Assembly: GCA_019054805.1 (NCBI GenBank)
Contig: JAHQIY010000023.1
Span: 868,001-932,000, forward strand
From: Brachionus manjavacas
Lineage: Eukaryota > Rotifera > Eurotatoria > Ploima > Brachionidae
DNA length: 64,000 nt
Reading direction: 5' to 3'
A model generated the notes under the pieces. The model was not told where the DNA came from. It was given only the letters and a program-made list of their open reading frames with translations, and searched no databases. Below, piece by piece: positions 31,957 to 42,960 of this stretch (the stretch's first letter is position 1; the number at the start of each line of letters is the position of its first letter). Made by a program: the position numbers and the translations under genes.

Positions 31957-34900
31957 TTAACTAAAAGCCGAATCTTTAGTATCACATTCTTGAATATAAA
32001 ATGTTTTTTTTTTTAGTTTTGGTTGCCTTTCAGAGACACATGTGACTCGCTCATTTTGGTTAAAAAATTTCATCGGCCCTTCCATTGGATTTACCAATTG
32101 TTTTTCGAACATTTGAAGGCTATTCGGGCTGCTTAAATTTTCATCTGAATTTTTGTTTTCAAATAGACTGTATCTAATATTGTCACTTGATTCAGTTTCG
32201 GATTTTTCCAATCGCTTAGACTTGATTTTTTTCAATTTATCTACTAAAAAATCGTCAATGCTTTAAAAAAAATTTTTTTTAAATATAAACTCAAAATAAA
32301 TTAATTTATACCCATGATTTTTATCACTTTCTATTGCTTTTGGAAGCTCTTTATTAAAACCAGTTTTACCAGTCAGCCAGTAAGTTCCTTTTCTCCCCTT
32401 TCCCTAAAAAAAAATTTTAAAACCTAATTCCAATTTGTTTAACTAAATTACGGGTAAATCAACTAGTCCTCGATATTCTAGATGGTATCCACCGATTTCG
32501 TCCAGAATATTTGCACAGCTCTCACTCACATGAATTCTGTACGCTTGTGACGTAGACTCCATGCGGCTGGCAGTGTTGACTGTGTCCCCGAAGAGACAAT
32601 ATCTGGGCATTTTGAGGCCAACTACTCCGGTTACACACGCACCTGAATGTAGACCGATTCGCAGTCTCAGCGGTATTCCAGGCAAATGACGAATTTCAAA
32701 CTTGCCACAATTGTGCAAAAGATTCAAGGCCATGGTGGCAATTTCTCCTGCATGCTTGTTGCCATTTCGCAAAGGCAGACCGGACACGACCATGTAAGCA
32801 TCACCAATAGTCTCAACTTTGTACACATCAAACTCATTTATTGTTTCGTCAAACATGGTGTATAAATCATTGAGTAGAGTGACTACTTCAATCGGAGAAC
32901 TGAACGCCGAAATTGTTGTGAAACCAACAATGTCACTGAAATAAATAGTTACCATGTCAAACTGTTCTGGCAAAACGGGTTGACCAGATACTAATTTTTC
33001 CACAATTGGTCTTGTATTTTAAACTGTTACATTAATTTTGAAAAAATAAAAGCCTACTTCGGAAATATTTCTTTCAAAATTTTCAAAACTTTTCGTTTTT
33101 CCTCTTTCAATTTACGAGTTTGTACATCAACAAGCTTTTCTAATTTTGTGGTATAATCCTCAATGGTTTTTATCATCCAATCGACAATGTTTTCTTTGCT
33201 TAATATGCTTAATGTAGAAAAAAGCTCTTTTTACCAAAGTTTAGTCTTACTAGTTTCCATTTAGGGACATGATCATAGAGTGAACATTTTCAATAGATGG
33301 TCTCATTTCTGGTCTTTCGCTCCAGCAATCTTTCATTATCTCAACATAACCAGGGGGAGCTAATTTTTTACTCACAATCGGTCTATAAATCGGTTTAGAT
33401 TCCGATTTGAGCCGTTCTATGATCTCGCAATGAGACAAGTTCATCATGCAATACGGAGATCCTTCAACTATTACTTCCTGCATTATGATGGAAAGACCAA
33501 AAATATCTCCTGGTCCAGATCCATTGCTTAATTTTCTTAAATGTTCGGGGGCAGTCCAAAGCAAGTCACTTTCCTTCTGCTGGTGTGTGGAATTTTGATT
33601 TGAATATATTTTGGGTAATGCAAAATCGGTAAGCTTTAGGGTCCATCTAGAATCTACCAAACAGTTGCTCGATTTCAGGTTTCCATGATATTTTAGTGAG
33701 GAATTGTGTAAGAAATTTAGTCCCTTTAAAATAATTTGAAACTAATAAAATAATCAAGGTTCCATCTTACCCGACACAAGTCATTTAACATAAACCATTT
33801 GAAATTCCAGTCTAATTTTTTTTGACGATTCAATATAATATCCTTGAAGATAGTTCAATTTTAAATTAAAAATTTTGATTAGTTTCAATGTTACCTGTAG
33901 ACTGCCTCTTGAGGCGTATTCAAATATAAGCGAAGTTTTGTCGGGTGTGAAAAGAATACCATAGAAAGAATTCAAATTTTCATGTCTCAAATCTCTTAGC
34001 TTTAAAATATTAAAGTAATTGAAAGAGTAAAAATTTATTATTTAAAATCTGCAAAAATGATCCAAAATCGGTTGTTTAATTAAATAAATTATTAGAGTTA
34101 ATATTTTCTATTGATTTAAATTAATAAAATTAGCAAAATTTAAAATTTTTTTGTGAGTATGTTTTGAGAAAAAAAATTTTAGAAAAAAATAAAAAAAAAT
34201 CTTTGATAATTTAGTATCAATTGAAATAAAACCAGTTTGGACTTGGAGTAGAAGATCAACTCGATGCAGTAACCTCTGTGTCAGATCAGAGCTATTCCTT
34301 AAAAAAGTAATGGAAAAGGAAATAAGCACTATTCCTATTATTATATCCGATAGTATAGAAAAGGGACATATATTTAAAATGAAATTCAAAATGAAAAAAA
34401 AGTTACATTTTACAAGGTTTAAACTCTCTTAAATGACTCAAATAGCTTACCAAAAATTTGATTTTTCGAATTAATTTTTGATCATTTTATTTATAAGCCT
34501 AGAACATCAAAAAAAAATCTTTTAATTCTTGATATTAAGATATCGTGTTAATAAGAAAAATAGTTTTAATTTAATATAAAAATTTTTGACCAAACATTTA
34601 CTACAATTTAGATAATTAGTTTATTTTTGAAACATCTTTTTGAGCAAAGTTTCATTCATTCAAGCAAAAATAGATTGAAATTTAAATGCCCCAAATTAGG
34701 AACCGTAGAGTCAGACATCATAATTTTTAAAATTTTTTAAATTTAAACTATAATTTACTTAAATTTATTTAATTTTAATTTAAAACAAAAATCATCAAGA
34801 TTGATAGAATCTGACGGAGATTTTAAGACTCGAATTTAATTTGTCTAAATATGAAATTAATATGTGTGACTACAATTACAGTGGTACTACAAAAAGCCTT

Positions 34901-37900
34901 TATTTGGTAAAATTACGTTATTTTACATAATCTTACGTAAATATTAGTCGGTAAGAATATGAAATTTTACGTAAAATTACGTAAGCTTATATTAAAATAC
35001 GTAAAATCGTTTCTAAATGCGATTTTAAGTGGAAATTTCTTACAAAGGAGCAACACAGTTTAATGTATAAATTTTATTGTAATAATAATTACAAAATAAT
35101 TTATTAAATTATTTTAAAGGAGTAATAAATCTCAAAATATATCTGGTTTTTCTATCAAATAGTGCTCTTTTCTTCTGATATTAATTTTTAAAGATTTTTG
35201 AAGAAAGTATGGATTCCAAAATATGTATTCAGATTTTGACTGATTTTTTGTTGGTTTTTGAAAATCATTTTGATATCTAAGAAATATTTTTAATATTTTT
35301 TATATCAATTAATAGACATGTCAACAGATATTTTTCAGTGTAGTTAAATTATTTTTTCTAATTCAAGACTAAATAGGTAAGCCAAAAGCTTGAGTTTAAT
35401 GGAGGTAGATTTAAATTTAAAAAAATAATTTTTCAAGTTAACTAAAAAAAACAGAATTATATTTCTTACAATAAATCATTATAATATCTATAAAAATTAA
35501 TGTTCAATAAATCTGAGATAGGCGACAAGACCTTGCCAGTTGGTGAACATTCATGAAGGTTCAGGCAAAAACTATGTGAATTACATTACTTTCCTATTAA
35601 TGCCTATTAATTAATAAATATTTTTTTGTCTTTCCTTTTTAAACGCTAAACTATAAAAAAGGATTTAGCTCCATTCTGAGTGATTCTGAGGTCCTCTTCA
35701 AAAATTAGAAATTAATTAAATATTATTTAAGAAAAATGCAACAATCAATTATTCGCAGAGTAAATCAACCAAAAAGATACTTACAGCTTTCAATTCTTTT
35801 AAGGTAGAATCTTTCAATTGAAAATTGTCAATGTTTAAATTTTTGAATGATACAAGCTTTTCCTTGAGTTTGTGAGCAAAATTAGCTTTAATAAAAATTA
35901 AAGAATTCTAGAGTCTATTGCATTTTGTGACATGTTGGTCCCTTAGATGACCAAAGAAATACCTATTAAGTGACCAACATCGAATTGAATATGATCACAT
36001 AATTTAAAACTTGGTCGAATTAAAAAAAAATTAAATGAATATTTTAATAAAAAAAATGAAAGTTTATTTTGAATTTTTTTTTTAATTTGAGTATGTCATG
36101 TTGTTTTTATTTTTAAAAAAAATTAAATTTTAAGACCAATATTATAATATTAATTTAAGTACATAAATTAAAGTACAAAAAAAATGATAACAATTTATTC
36201 TCTAATTGTTCAAAAGTGGTTCTGCAAACAGTACAATACTGAGCAAATTTGTACAAGCAGTTAATCTTAATTAAGGTATAATATCTAATATTCACACATA
36301 TGACTTGACTTTTATCGAGTGTAACACTTATACTTACACTTGATCACATGAATTTTTCAAGTGTGACTTTAATCTTTTGAAACAAATTAATGTTCAAAAG
36401 TATGCTGTATGCATGAAGCTTGTCCTGTTTGTGGTGGTTGTTTTGAAAAGAGATCTCATTCAACAAGAATGCATAAAATTTGATATATTAATTTTTTACT
36501 TTAAAAAAATCACTTATAATTAATTTTTGGTCACGAACAAAACTAAATGTTAAAGCATCATTTAAGAGAACAATAAGCATTATTATTGTTCTTTTAAATG
36601 AAATAAAAATAAATCAAAAAGACTTAAATTTTTACTTTCATTTTAAAAATTATAATGCAATAGTTAAAGCTCGAAATTGTTATGGTGGAGGAGTATCCAT
36701 TTTAATAAAAGAGGGAATTAAAGTTTAAACAAGAAAACTCATTTGACCACTTTAATGCGGAGATTCTATGCATCAAGATAAGCTTAAAAAACACAGAACT
36801 TTATGTTTTTAGTCTTTACAATCCACCTAATAAAGTTCTTCCCTTTGAACTTTTTCTAGATATCTCTAAGAGGTGAGGAAAATTTATCCTAGGGGAATAT
36901 CTATATGAGAAGGCCAAAAGCTTAGGCTGTTTAGGTGAAAATGAAAAGGTCAAATTCTAAAGAAAATATATAGCAAACTTAATCTCTCTGTAACGATAGG
37001 ACGCCGACATTTAAGAGATTTAAGTCTTAAAATTTTGAAATACTTGATCTTTTTCTGATACCATCTTCATTAGGACTGGACTTCAAAGTCTTGGTGGATC
37101 AATCCAGGAAAACATATCAATTGAGCATTTTATAACAGTAAAGTCACCAAGTTTTAATTTTGATTTCAAAAAAGCAAATTGGGGACTTTTCAAAAAATTA
37201 CTAAGATCCTCAAACCTAAATATTAGTTCTCTCGTAAATATTGATAAACTGAATGAACAAATTTCATTGAAAATCATGAATGCGGCCCAAAAAAGTATTC
37301 CTTTTCAATCTCAGAAATTTTTTAAATCGAGTCTACCGAAGAACATTGTATTACTAATTAAGGAACGTAGGAAAGTTCGAAGAATTTTTCAGAAAACAAA
37401 ATGTCCTTCTCTAAAAATGACATTTAATAAGTTAACATCTGAATTACGTTTAAACGTAAAGGATTTTTGGAATCAAAACTGGGAAGAATTTATTAATAAA
37501 ATGGGAAAAAACCCATTATCGAGTAGACCATTTTGGAGGAAAATAAATAAATTTAGATCAAAGAAATGTTCTAGGCAAATCCCCATGCTGATTAAAGATG
37601 GAAAATTGCTTAATAAAGATAAAGATAAAGGAGAAATCTGAGCAAATGAGCAATCAGGATTCAGAAAACATAGGAGCACAGCGGATAATCTTTACTTTCT
37701 TAGACAAAAAGTAGTAGAATCTTTTAATGGAAAGAAAAAAGTCTGCTGTTTGTATTTTGACATTTCTAAAGCTTTTGATAGAGTTTGGCATGATGGACTA
37801 ATTTATAAGCTAATTAAATTTAATCTTCCTCCCTATCTTATTTAATGGATCAGATCATTTCTCCATTCCAGATCTTTAATAGTAAAAGTAAACGGACATT

Positions 37901-40663
37901 TGAGTGACCAATACTCAATTAAAGCAGGGTTTCCACAAGGATCAGTAATTAATCCGCTTCTTTTCAGCATTTTCATAAATGACGTACCTAAAAGAAATAA
38001 GACTAATAACCAATACTCTCTTCTTTTTGCGGATGACTTGGCTACCTTTTTTGTTTTTAAAAAGAAAGGGAATCTCGAGAGATTAATTAAGAAGTACTTG
38101 AAAGAAATTGAAAAATGGCTTTTCAAATGGAAAATGAAAATGTCTGTTGAAAAGTCATGTTACACGATCTTAGAAAAAAACTCTAGAGAAAAAACCAATC
38201 TTGACCTAAAATTATGGGGTCTATTGCGTAATAAAGATGGATCTTACTGCTGAATTTTGAATCACTTGTATTTTTTTAATGTTAGTTTCTGTGAGTGAAT
38301 CTAAACAAGGAAAAGAATAGTATAGAATTGATCCTATTAAGGATTTGTTCTATACTATTTTTTTTAACTTATTTTTTTTGGCTCACTTATAATTCAAAAA
38401 AATTAAAAAATAAATTTTGATTTTGAAAAAAAATTTAATTAATTAGTACACATATTTTTGGTTCACCTAATAAGTGAACACAACTGATCACCTATTTAGG
38501 TTGGGTAAGTTGGTTCACCTTTTATGTGAACCAGTGCTCACATAACGCAATAGACCCAAATTATGTGAAAACAGTTTAAATCTAAAAGAAAAAGTTTAGT
38601 TCTTAGGAATTACATTAGACACAAAACTTACATTTAGTTTAATGGGGGATGAGATAAAAGAGCGCTGTAACTCAAGACTAAATATTATTAAATATTTATC
38701 GAATAAAAAATGGAGCCTTAAACCCAAAACATTAGGAAATCTATACAAATCCTTAATAGGATCAATTCTATACTATTCTTTTCCTTGTTTAGATTCACTC
38801 ACAGAAACTAACATTAAAAAAATACAAGTGATTCAAAATTCAGCAGTAAGATCCATCTTGAAACTGAAATATCATACTCTCTCCAACATAATGCATCACG
38901 AGGCCTTTAATAAGCTAAATTTATTAACAGTTTCGAATCGACTGTTTGAATTGAGTGAGAGATATATTTGGGCAGGACTGAGTAATTCTTTTCCACTGGT
39001 TGAAGACTGGTGGAGGAATACAAACAAGGTTTCGAAGCAAGACATATTGAATACCCAACTCAATTGTGTAATTGCTACCTTACTATTTCTTCTTTTTTCC
39101 CCGAAAAATCAGACATTTAAAAATATATATCCTATTTTTATCTATTTTTAATTTTTTTTTTAATTTTCTTTTATTTTAACTTATTTTAACTAATTATTCC
39201 TTTTTTTTATATTTTTGAGTAATTTTTTTTCATTTTATCTTATTCTAAGTTTATTTTACTTTTGTTTTTTTTTTTTAATTTGATAAATAAATGAATAAAA
39301 TTAATTTTTAATTAATTGAAGTATATGACCAGGGCTGGTCACATGATGCAATAGACCTATGCTTAAAAAATTTACTTTGTATTTTCCCGCTTTTATCGGA
39401 TCATTTTTTAAAGTGAGCTCGTTTTTCTTAATAAAAATGTCAACATCCAAAAAATCACTGGATGAAAATATAAGTTTTCTTGCTCCTAGAGACAAATCCC
39501 GTCGAATTAAACGATTCCGAATGATGTATGATATTAAGCTTAGAAAAGTAGTTGACAAAAATATTCCAAATGCTATGTAAACAAAACTTATTATTTGCGA
39601 ATCAAATTTTATTTGATCCTTATTGTCAATGTTACTAATATTTAGAAAAGTTGAATTATAGTTTCTACTTTTTAGGCTTTCAACTCTTAAACTCGAATTG
39701 TCACAGCCTAAAAGTTTAAAATCTATTTTTCGATTACAATAAATGAACCTGATTTCAGATGAAGCAGATTCTGTTCGATTACAATCCGTAATTAATGTAC
39801 GATTTTTACCCAAAATTATTTCATTTGAGTAATTGAAATTTTTGGCAACAGCTTCAATTTCCAGATCCTGCAAATAGTTAGAAACCTAAAAAAAAATTAT
39901 CTTTACTTAAATAAAAAAAAAAATTTTTTACTTCAATTTTATTTTTTTTTGATAATTCTTCACTTCCAAAATTGACATCGCTTAGCTCCAGTTCATCCGA
40001 GGCAAGGAGCTTGAAAAAATTTTTTGAATTTGCTTTGACTAGATTGAACAGGTCCAGGCATTGTTTGGAGTCAAAGACCAAAACCAAGTTTATATTAAAT
40101 AAATCTAATTTATTTTCAAATTCTTTGTTTGAATTAAGATGTTCGCCGCAATCGAGAAAAGCGAATATCAAGTTTGTTCTAGCGTTTAGCATGGAACTTA
40201 TTTTATGATCATTAGCTGCTAGGAAAAAGCCTAATCGAATGTCATTCCCATAGGTTAGCCGAAAAATTAGATTAATTGCCAAATTTTTGTGGTAACTTGA
40301 ACCGGAATGAATTACAGAAAAAGTATCAGACTGAAAGTAGTCGACTAATTTGGTCAAAGCAGCCTGATATTGAATCAATGAAGGGCTTAAATTGATCAAA
40401 ACAATGGGAGAAATAAAACTGTTGGTATGTTGAGTGTTTTTACCTTCGCAATCAAAAACACCGATGGTCACAATAATTTTTTTTTTCCTATCATTATTGA
40501 AAGCGTTTATGAGTGATGAGCACGAATAAAAATTTTGACCGGCTTTGAACGAAATTATTGAATTGTTATCAATTGAGTCGGTCAATGGGAGTAAAAAAGA
40601 AGCTAGACCGGAACATGCGATGAGACAGCATGTGAAAATAAATAAGGAAGCTTTTTTTAACAT
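31957..40663 (-). CDS. Receptor guanylate cyclase, gene 2 (1021 aa)
   Basis: Tandem paralogue of gene 1. Ten exons, phases consistent: 39932-40663, 39376-39885, 35785-35862, 33895-33999, 33771-33842, 33251-33723, 33058-33198, 32452-33010, 32312-32403, 31957-32260. Signal peptide ([13 protein letters not shown]), extracellular region with N-glycosylation sites (NYSN, NRTE), membrane helix at about 342-366 ([20 protein letters not shown]), then kinase homology domain with YHGNLKSSN in place of HRD and DFA in place of DFG, hence a pseudokinase. A coiled linker of the same 141-nt length as gene 1 is followed by the cyclase domain, whose 486-bp core is almost identical to gene 1. The C-tail is short, without a PDZ motif. 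Seven introns are 46-52 bp; two are large and transposon-filled (33.999-35.785 and 35.863-39.375 kb). Intron positions partly differ from gene 1. Confidence 0.93.
32482..32967 (-). repeat. 486-bp tract shared with gene 1 (gene conversion tract)
   Basis: Partner of 18390-18875. It ends 30 bp before an intron (32404-32451) that gene 1 lacks, and starts inside the PEQF codons shared by both genes. Only two mismatches over the tract. Confidence 0.93.
34226..34353 (+). mobile_element. SINE fragment lacking the tRNA head
   Basis: GATCAACTCGATGCAGTAAC and CTCTGTGTCAGATCAGAGCT match the body of the SINE at 4072-4320 (there on the minus strand). The tail TATTCCTATTATTATA parallels TCCCTATTATACAC. The tRNA-like head is missing (5' truncation). 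It lies in an intron of guanylate cyclase gene 2. Confidence 0.7.
34686..35050. mobile_element. Two abutting MITE remnants
   Basis: 34686-34885 matches the GTGTCCC-type MITE at 30778-31294 (CAGACAT, AATCTGACGGAG, TGTGACTACAATTACA) but without the nested insertion. From 34888, CAGTGGTACTAC begins a TTACGTAAA-rich segment (to about 35015) of the CAGTACTG family, with TACGTAAATATTAGTCGGTA also found in the importin-5 intron element. Confidence 0.55.
35500..35720 (+). mobile_element. Family A LINE 3' end fragment
   Basis: The tail AAGGATTTAGCTCCATTCTG and AGTGATTCTGAGG parallels AAGGACTTTGTTCCTTCTGA and GTAGCCTGAGG at 2834-2862. The preceding short coding-like remains are too decayed to place. 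It lies in an intron of guanylate cyclase gene 2. Confidence 0.45.
36409..39300 (+). mobile_element. Nearly full-length jockey-like LINE (family B), inactive
   Basis: Order of remains: a C2H2-like unit [20 protein letters not shown] (36409-36483); endonuclease pieces ([39 protein letters not shown] near 36575-36880); linker ORF 37267-37641; RT with [65 protein letters not shown] (37641-38216). Then a MITE insertion (38217-38557) is followed by [33 protein letters not shown] and [20 protein letters not shown]. It ends T/A-rich near 39300. Several stops and small deletions. Compared with the copy at 11430-12690 it is much better preserved. Confidence 0.88.
38217..38557. mobile_element. hAT-like MITE in the LINE, 8-bp target duplication, with inverted LINE segment
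   Basis: 341 bp flanked by AAATTATG on both sides (38209-38216 and 38558-38565). Ends GGGTCTATTGCGT and complement ACGCAATAGACCC. Removing it restores the LINE reading [16 protein letters not shown]. Positions 38234-38348, right behind the left end, are a perfect inverted copy of 38745-38859 in the same LINE. Confidence 0.9.
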
Positions 40664-42203
40664 CTTTTACTCGTTATAAAATAAAATAAAGTTTAAAATA
40701 TAAATTTTTTATTTTTTTTTGCTTCTAATAAATCATTGTAAAACAATAAATGTTTCTAGATAATTTAATTTAAAATTTATTTATTAATAGTAAACAACAT
40801 CAGAAAACTGAGAATTTGAAGGTGATGAAATCATGATTAAAAATTTTAAATTTATATTAGAAACTGCACTAATAGATCAATTTAGTATTAATTTTACAAA
40901 TTAGATAATATATTTGCGCAATTCAGTTTAATAAAATTTTGTAAGATAAACTCTTTCAATAAACCTCATCTGAGATTGTGAGTCTAAGCGCTTGAAAAAT
41001 ATGAATTTGGATTTAATAGAAAAAATAAAATAAAATACTATTCAACTTGTAAAGCTGTTTAAGATTAAAAAAATATTTTGAATTAAAATTTATTTTTTAA
41101 AAATTTAAATGGCTCCTTGCAAAAAAAATGGCAATTAGAAGTTCATGATCATGATCACGCGATCAAAGCTTAATAGATTGATCTAAGAAATGATGAAATA
41201 TTATTTTTTAATTATTTTTAATTAAACTCAAAATGTTTATTATTTAAAAAAAAAATAATAAAAAATTTTTTCTAAATGATCTTTAATTGATTCTTCTAAA
41301 ATCTTCTAAATTAATCAATATTAAAATACATTACAACGAAAAAATATTGACTAATTATTCAATTTACTCCAGATAAAAATTCATATAAGTTTCCGGCTAA
41401 TTAAAGATTAAAAAAATCATGTTTAATAAAGCTTGGTCATTTATTATTCAAAAAATAGATAAAAAATCAAATTTTTTAAATCAAAAACTAGAAATTTTGA
41501 TTTGAAATTTACATTTGATCTTGAACTTCAATTTACCAAATAGATTATATTGGATTTTATAATTAATATTTATTTATTTTTTATTAATTGAAAATTTTTT
41601 CCACAAGAGCGAACCAAATGGTTCCTGGTTGGTTCCAAATTGTTGATAAATACAAAGAAGATCTTTTTCTTTTGGTCTTTCATAGAAATTTAATTAAAGT
41701 TCCAAAAAAATCTCTCAAGCAAGCAAGCCATTAAATAAATAATTGTCACTTTTATTTTTTTTTTTAAAAATCAAATGATTTCTCAGCATTTTGCAGTACC
41801 GATTTGAGAGGTGGAAAAATTACGTAAATTTACGTTGAATTTTTCATTATTTTCTAATAAATTTTGAAAAAAAGTATTTTCTGCTTATTTGTTAATAATT
41901 TTACCAAAAGTTAATTTTTTTTACTATTTTTTGCTAATTTTTACGTAAATTTAGGCAAAAAAGGTAAAATATGGTGAAAAAAAGTATTTTTTGAAAAATA
42001 AATTAAGAAATTTTTCAATGAACAAATCACTCATTAAGAATTTATATTGCTACCAAAAAAATTTCGGCTATTAAAAATTTATTAAAATAATTAACTAATT
42101 TGCTATATTAAACATGTCAGATAAATACTATTTATTCAAATTGAACAAAAAATATGTCAAAAATCTTTTTTAAAATTATTTTAACAAAAAAAATTTAAAA
42201 AAA
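40664..42203. other. Region upstream of guanylate cyclase gene 2
   Basis: AT-rich, presumably holding the promoter of the minus-strand gene that starts at 40663. From about 41808 (CAGTACCGATTTGAGAGG) to 41970 is a TTACGTAAA-rich segment of the CAGTACTG MITE family. No genes. Confidence 0.4.
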
Positions 42204-42490
42204 GCGATTTTCTGAAGTTCAGTTCAAAAGAACAGAACAAAGTGTAAAAAAGTTAAAAACTTTTTTAATGTGCAAAATCTCTGCAAAATGCACTAAGCTC
42301 GATTACTTTGAAATTTAGTTTCTGCTAAACTCTCCAAATTTAGCAGACCTCAATATTTGATGCAAATTTGAATGTTGCACCATGTCGCATTCACAGAACT
42401 AATTTTTTAATCTTTTAAAAAAAAAATTATTTAATTTACTTACACTTTGTTTTGTTCTTTTTATCATTTTGTACTGAAACTAAAAAAGCT
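42204..42490. mobile_element. Mutator-like MITE relative
   Basis: Imperfect palindrome; left GAAGTTCAGTTCAAAAGAAC and right (complement) TTTCAGTACAAAATGATAAA, both followed by AACAAAGTGTAA. It contains CTCTGCAAAATGCAC, and on the other strand GTTCTGTGAATG and GCATCAAATATTGAGGTCTG, which match the element at 14598-15799. No clear target duplication. Confidence 0.65.
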
Positions 42491-42528
42491 TTGTTTTAGA
42501 AAAATTCTCAACTTAACTCTGAAAAAAA

Positions 42529-42607
42529 GGATTGAAAAATGATTGAAAAAGGATTGAAAAAGGATTGAAAAAGGATTGAAAAAGGATTGAAAAAGGATTG
42601 AAAAAGG
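42529..42607 (+). repeat. Minisatellite, 11-bp unit GGATTGAAAAA
   Basis: About seven units; the first two are slightly changed (GGATTGAAAAAT, GATTGAAAAA), the rest near identical. It produces a spurious repetitive ORF on the minus strand. Confidence 0.95.
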
Positions 42608-42960
42608 CTGACAAAGAACGGTGTTCTTTATTTTGCGGGATATAATCCTCAATTAATGAAAGTAAGATATGATAAATAAAACCATCTTAAAAACTCTTAT
42701 ATAAAAATAAGAGAATAATTAACAATTTCAAAAATAAAAAGAAACAAAATTGTGTAAAGCCGAACATTTTTCCAAGCAATGCTCTGAACCATTTTACTAT
42801 TGTTAGCAAGCATTTTTAAATTTCTGTAAAAGATACATTTGTGAAAAATAAAGCATATTTAACTTATCTTTTATTTAATTTAGGTGTTTAATCAAAAACT
42901 TAAATGAAATATCATATGAATTTAAAGAATATTTTTTTGTAATAGAAAATTTAAAGAAAA

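Larger units (their letters stand above)
35911..39357. mobile_element. Old hAT-like MITE split by a LINE, filling an intron
   Basis: The left end GAGTCTATTGCATTTTGTGA (35911) and the complement of the right end GGTCTATTGCATCATGTGAC (39357) are the two ends of one GGGTCTATTGC-type element. The LINE at 36409-39300 lies between them. Only 48 bp on one side and 18 bp on the other separate these ends from the exon boundaries 35862 and 39376 of guanylate cyclase gene 2. No matching target duplication survives. Confidence 0.6.

Noticed and set aside
36409..36483. Stand-alone zinc-finger peptide
   Set aside because: Its position just before LINE endonuclease remains makes it part of that element rather than a host gene.
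35911..39357. Clean transposon-made intron (splice sites inside the element ends)
   Set aside because: The GT and AG lie 18 and 48 bp outside the element ends, so splice sites are not supplied by the element.
42464..42652. 62-codon minus-strand ORF with repeated F/S-rich units
   Set aside because: It is just translation of the GGATTGAAAAA minisatellite.
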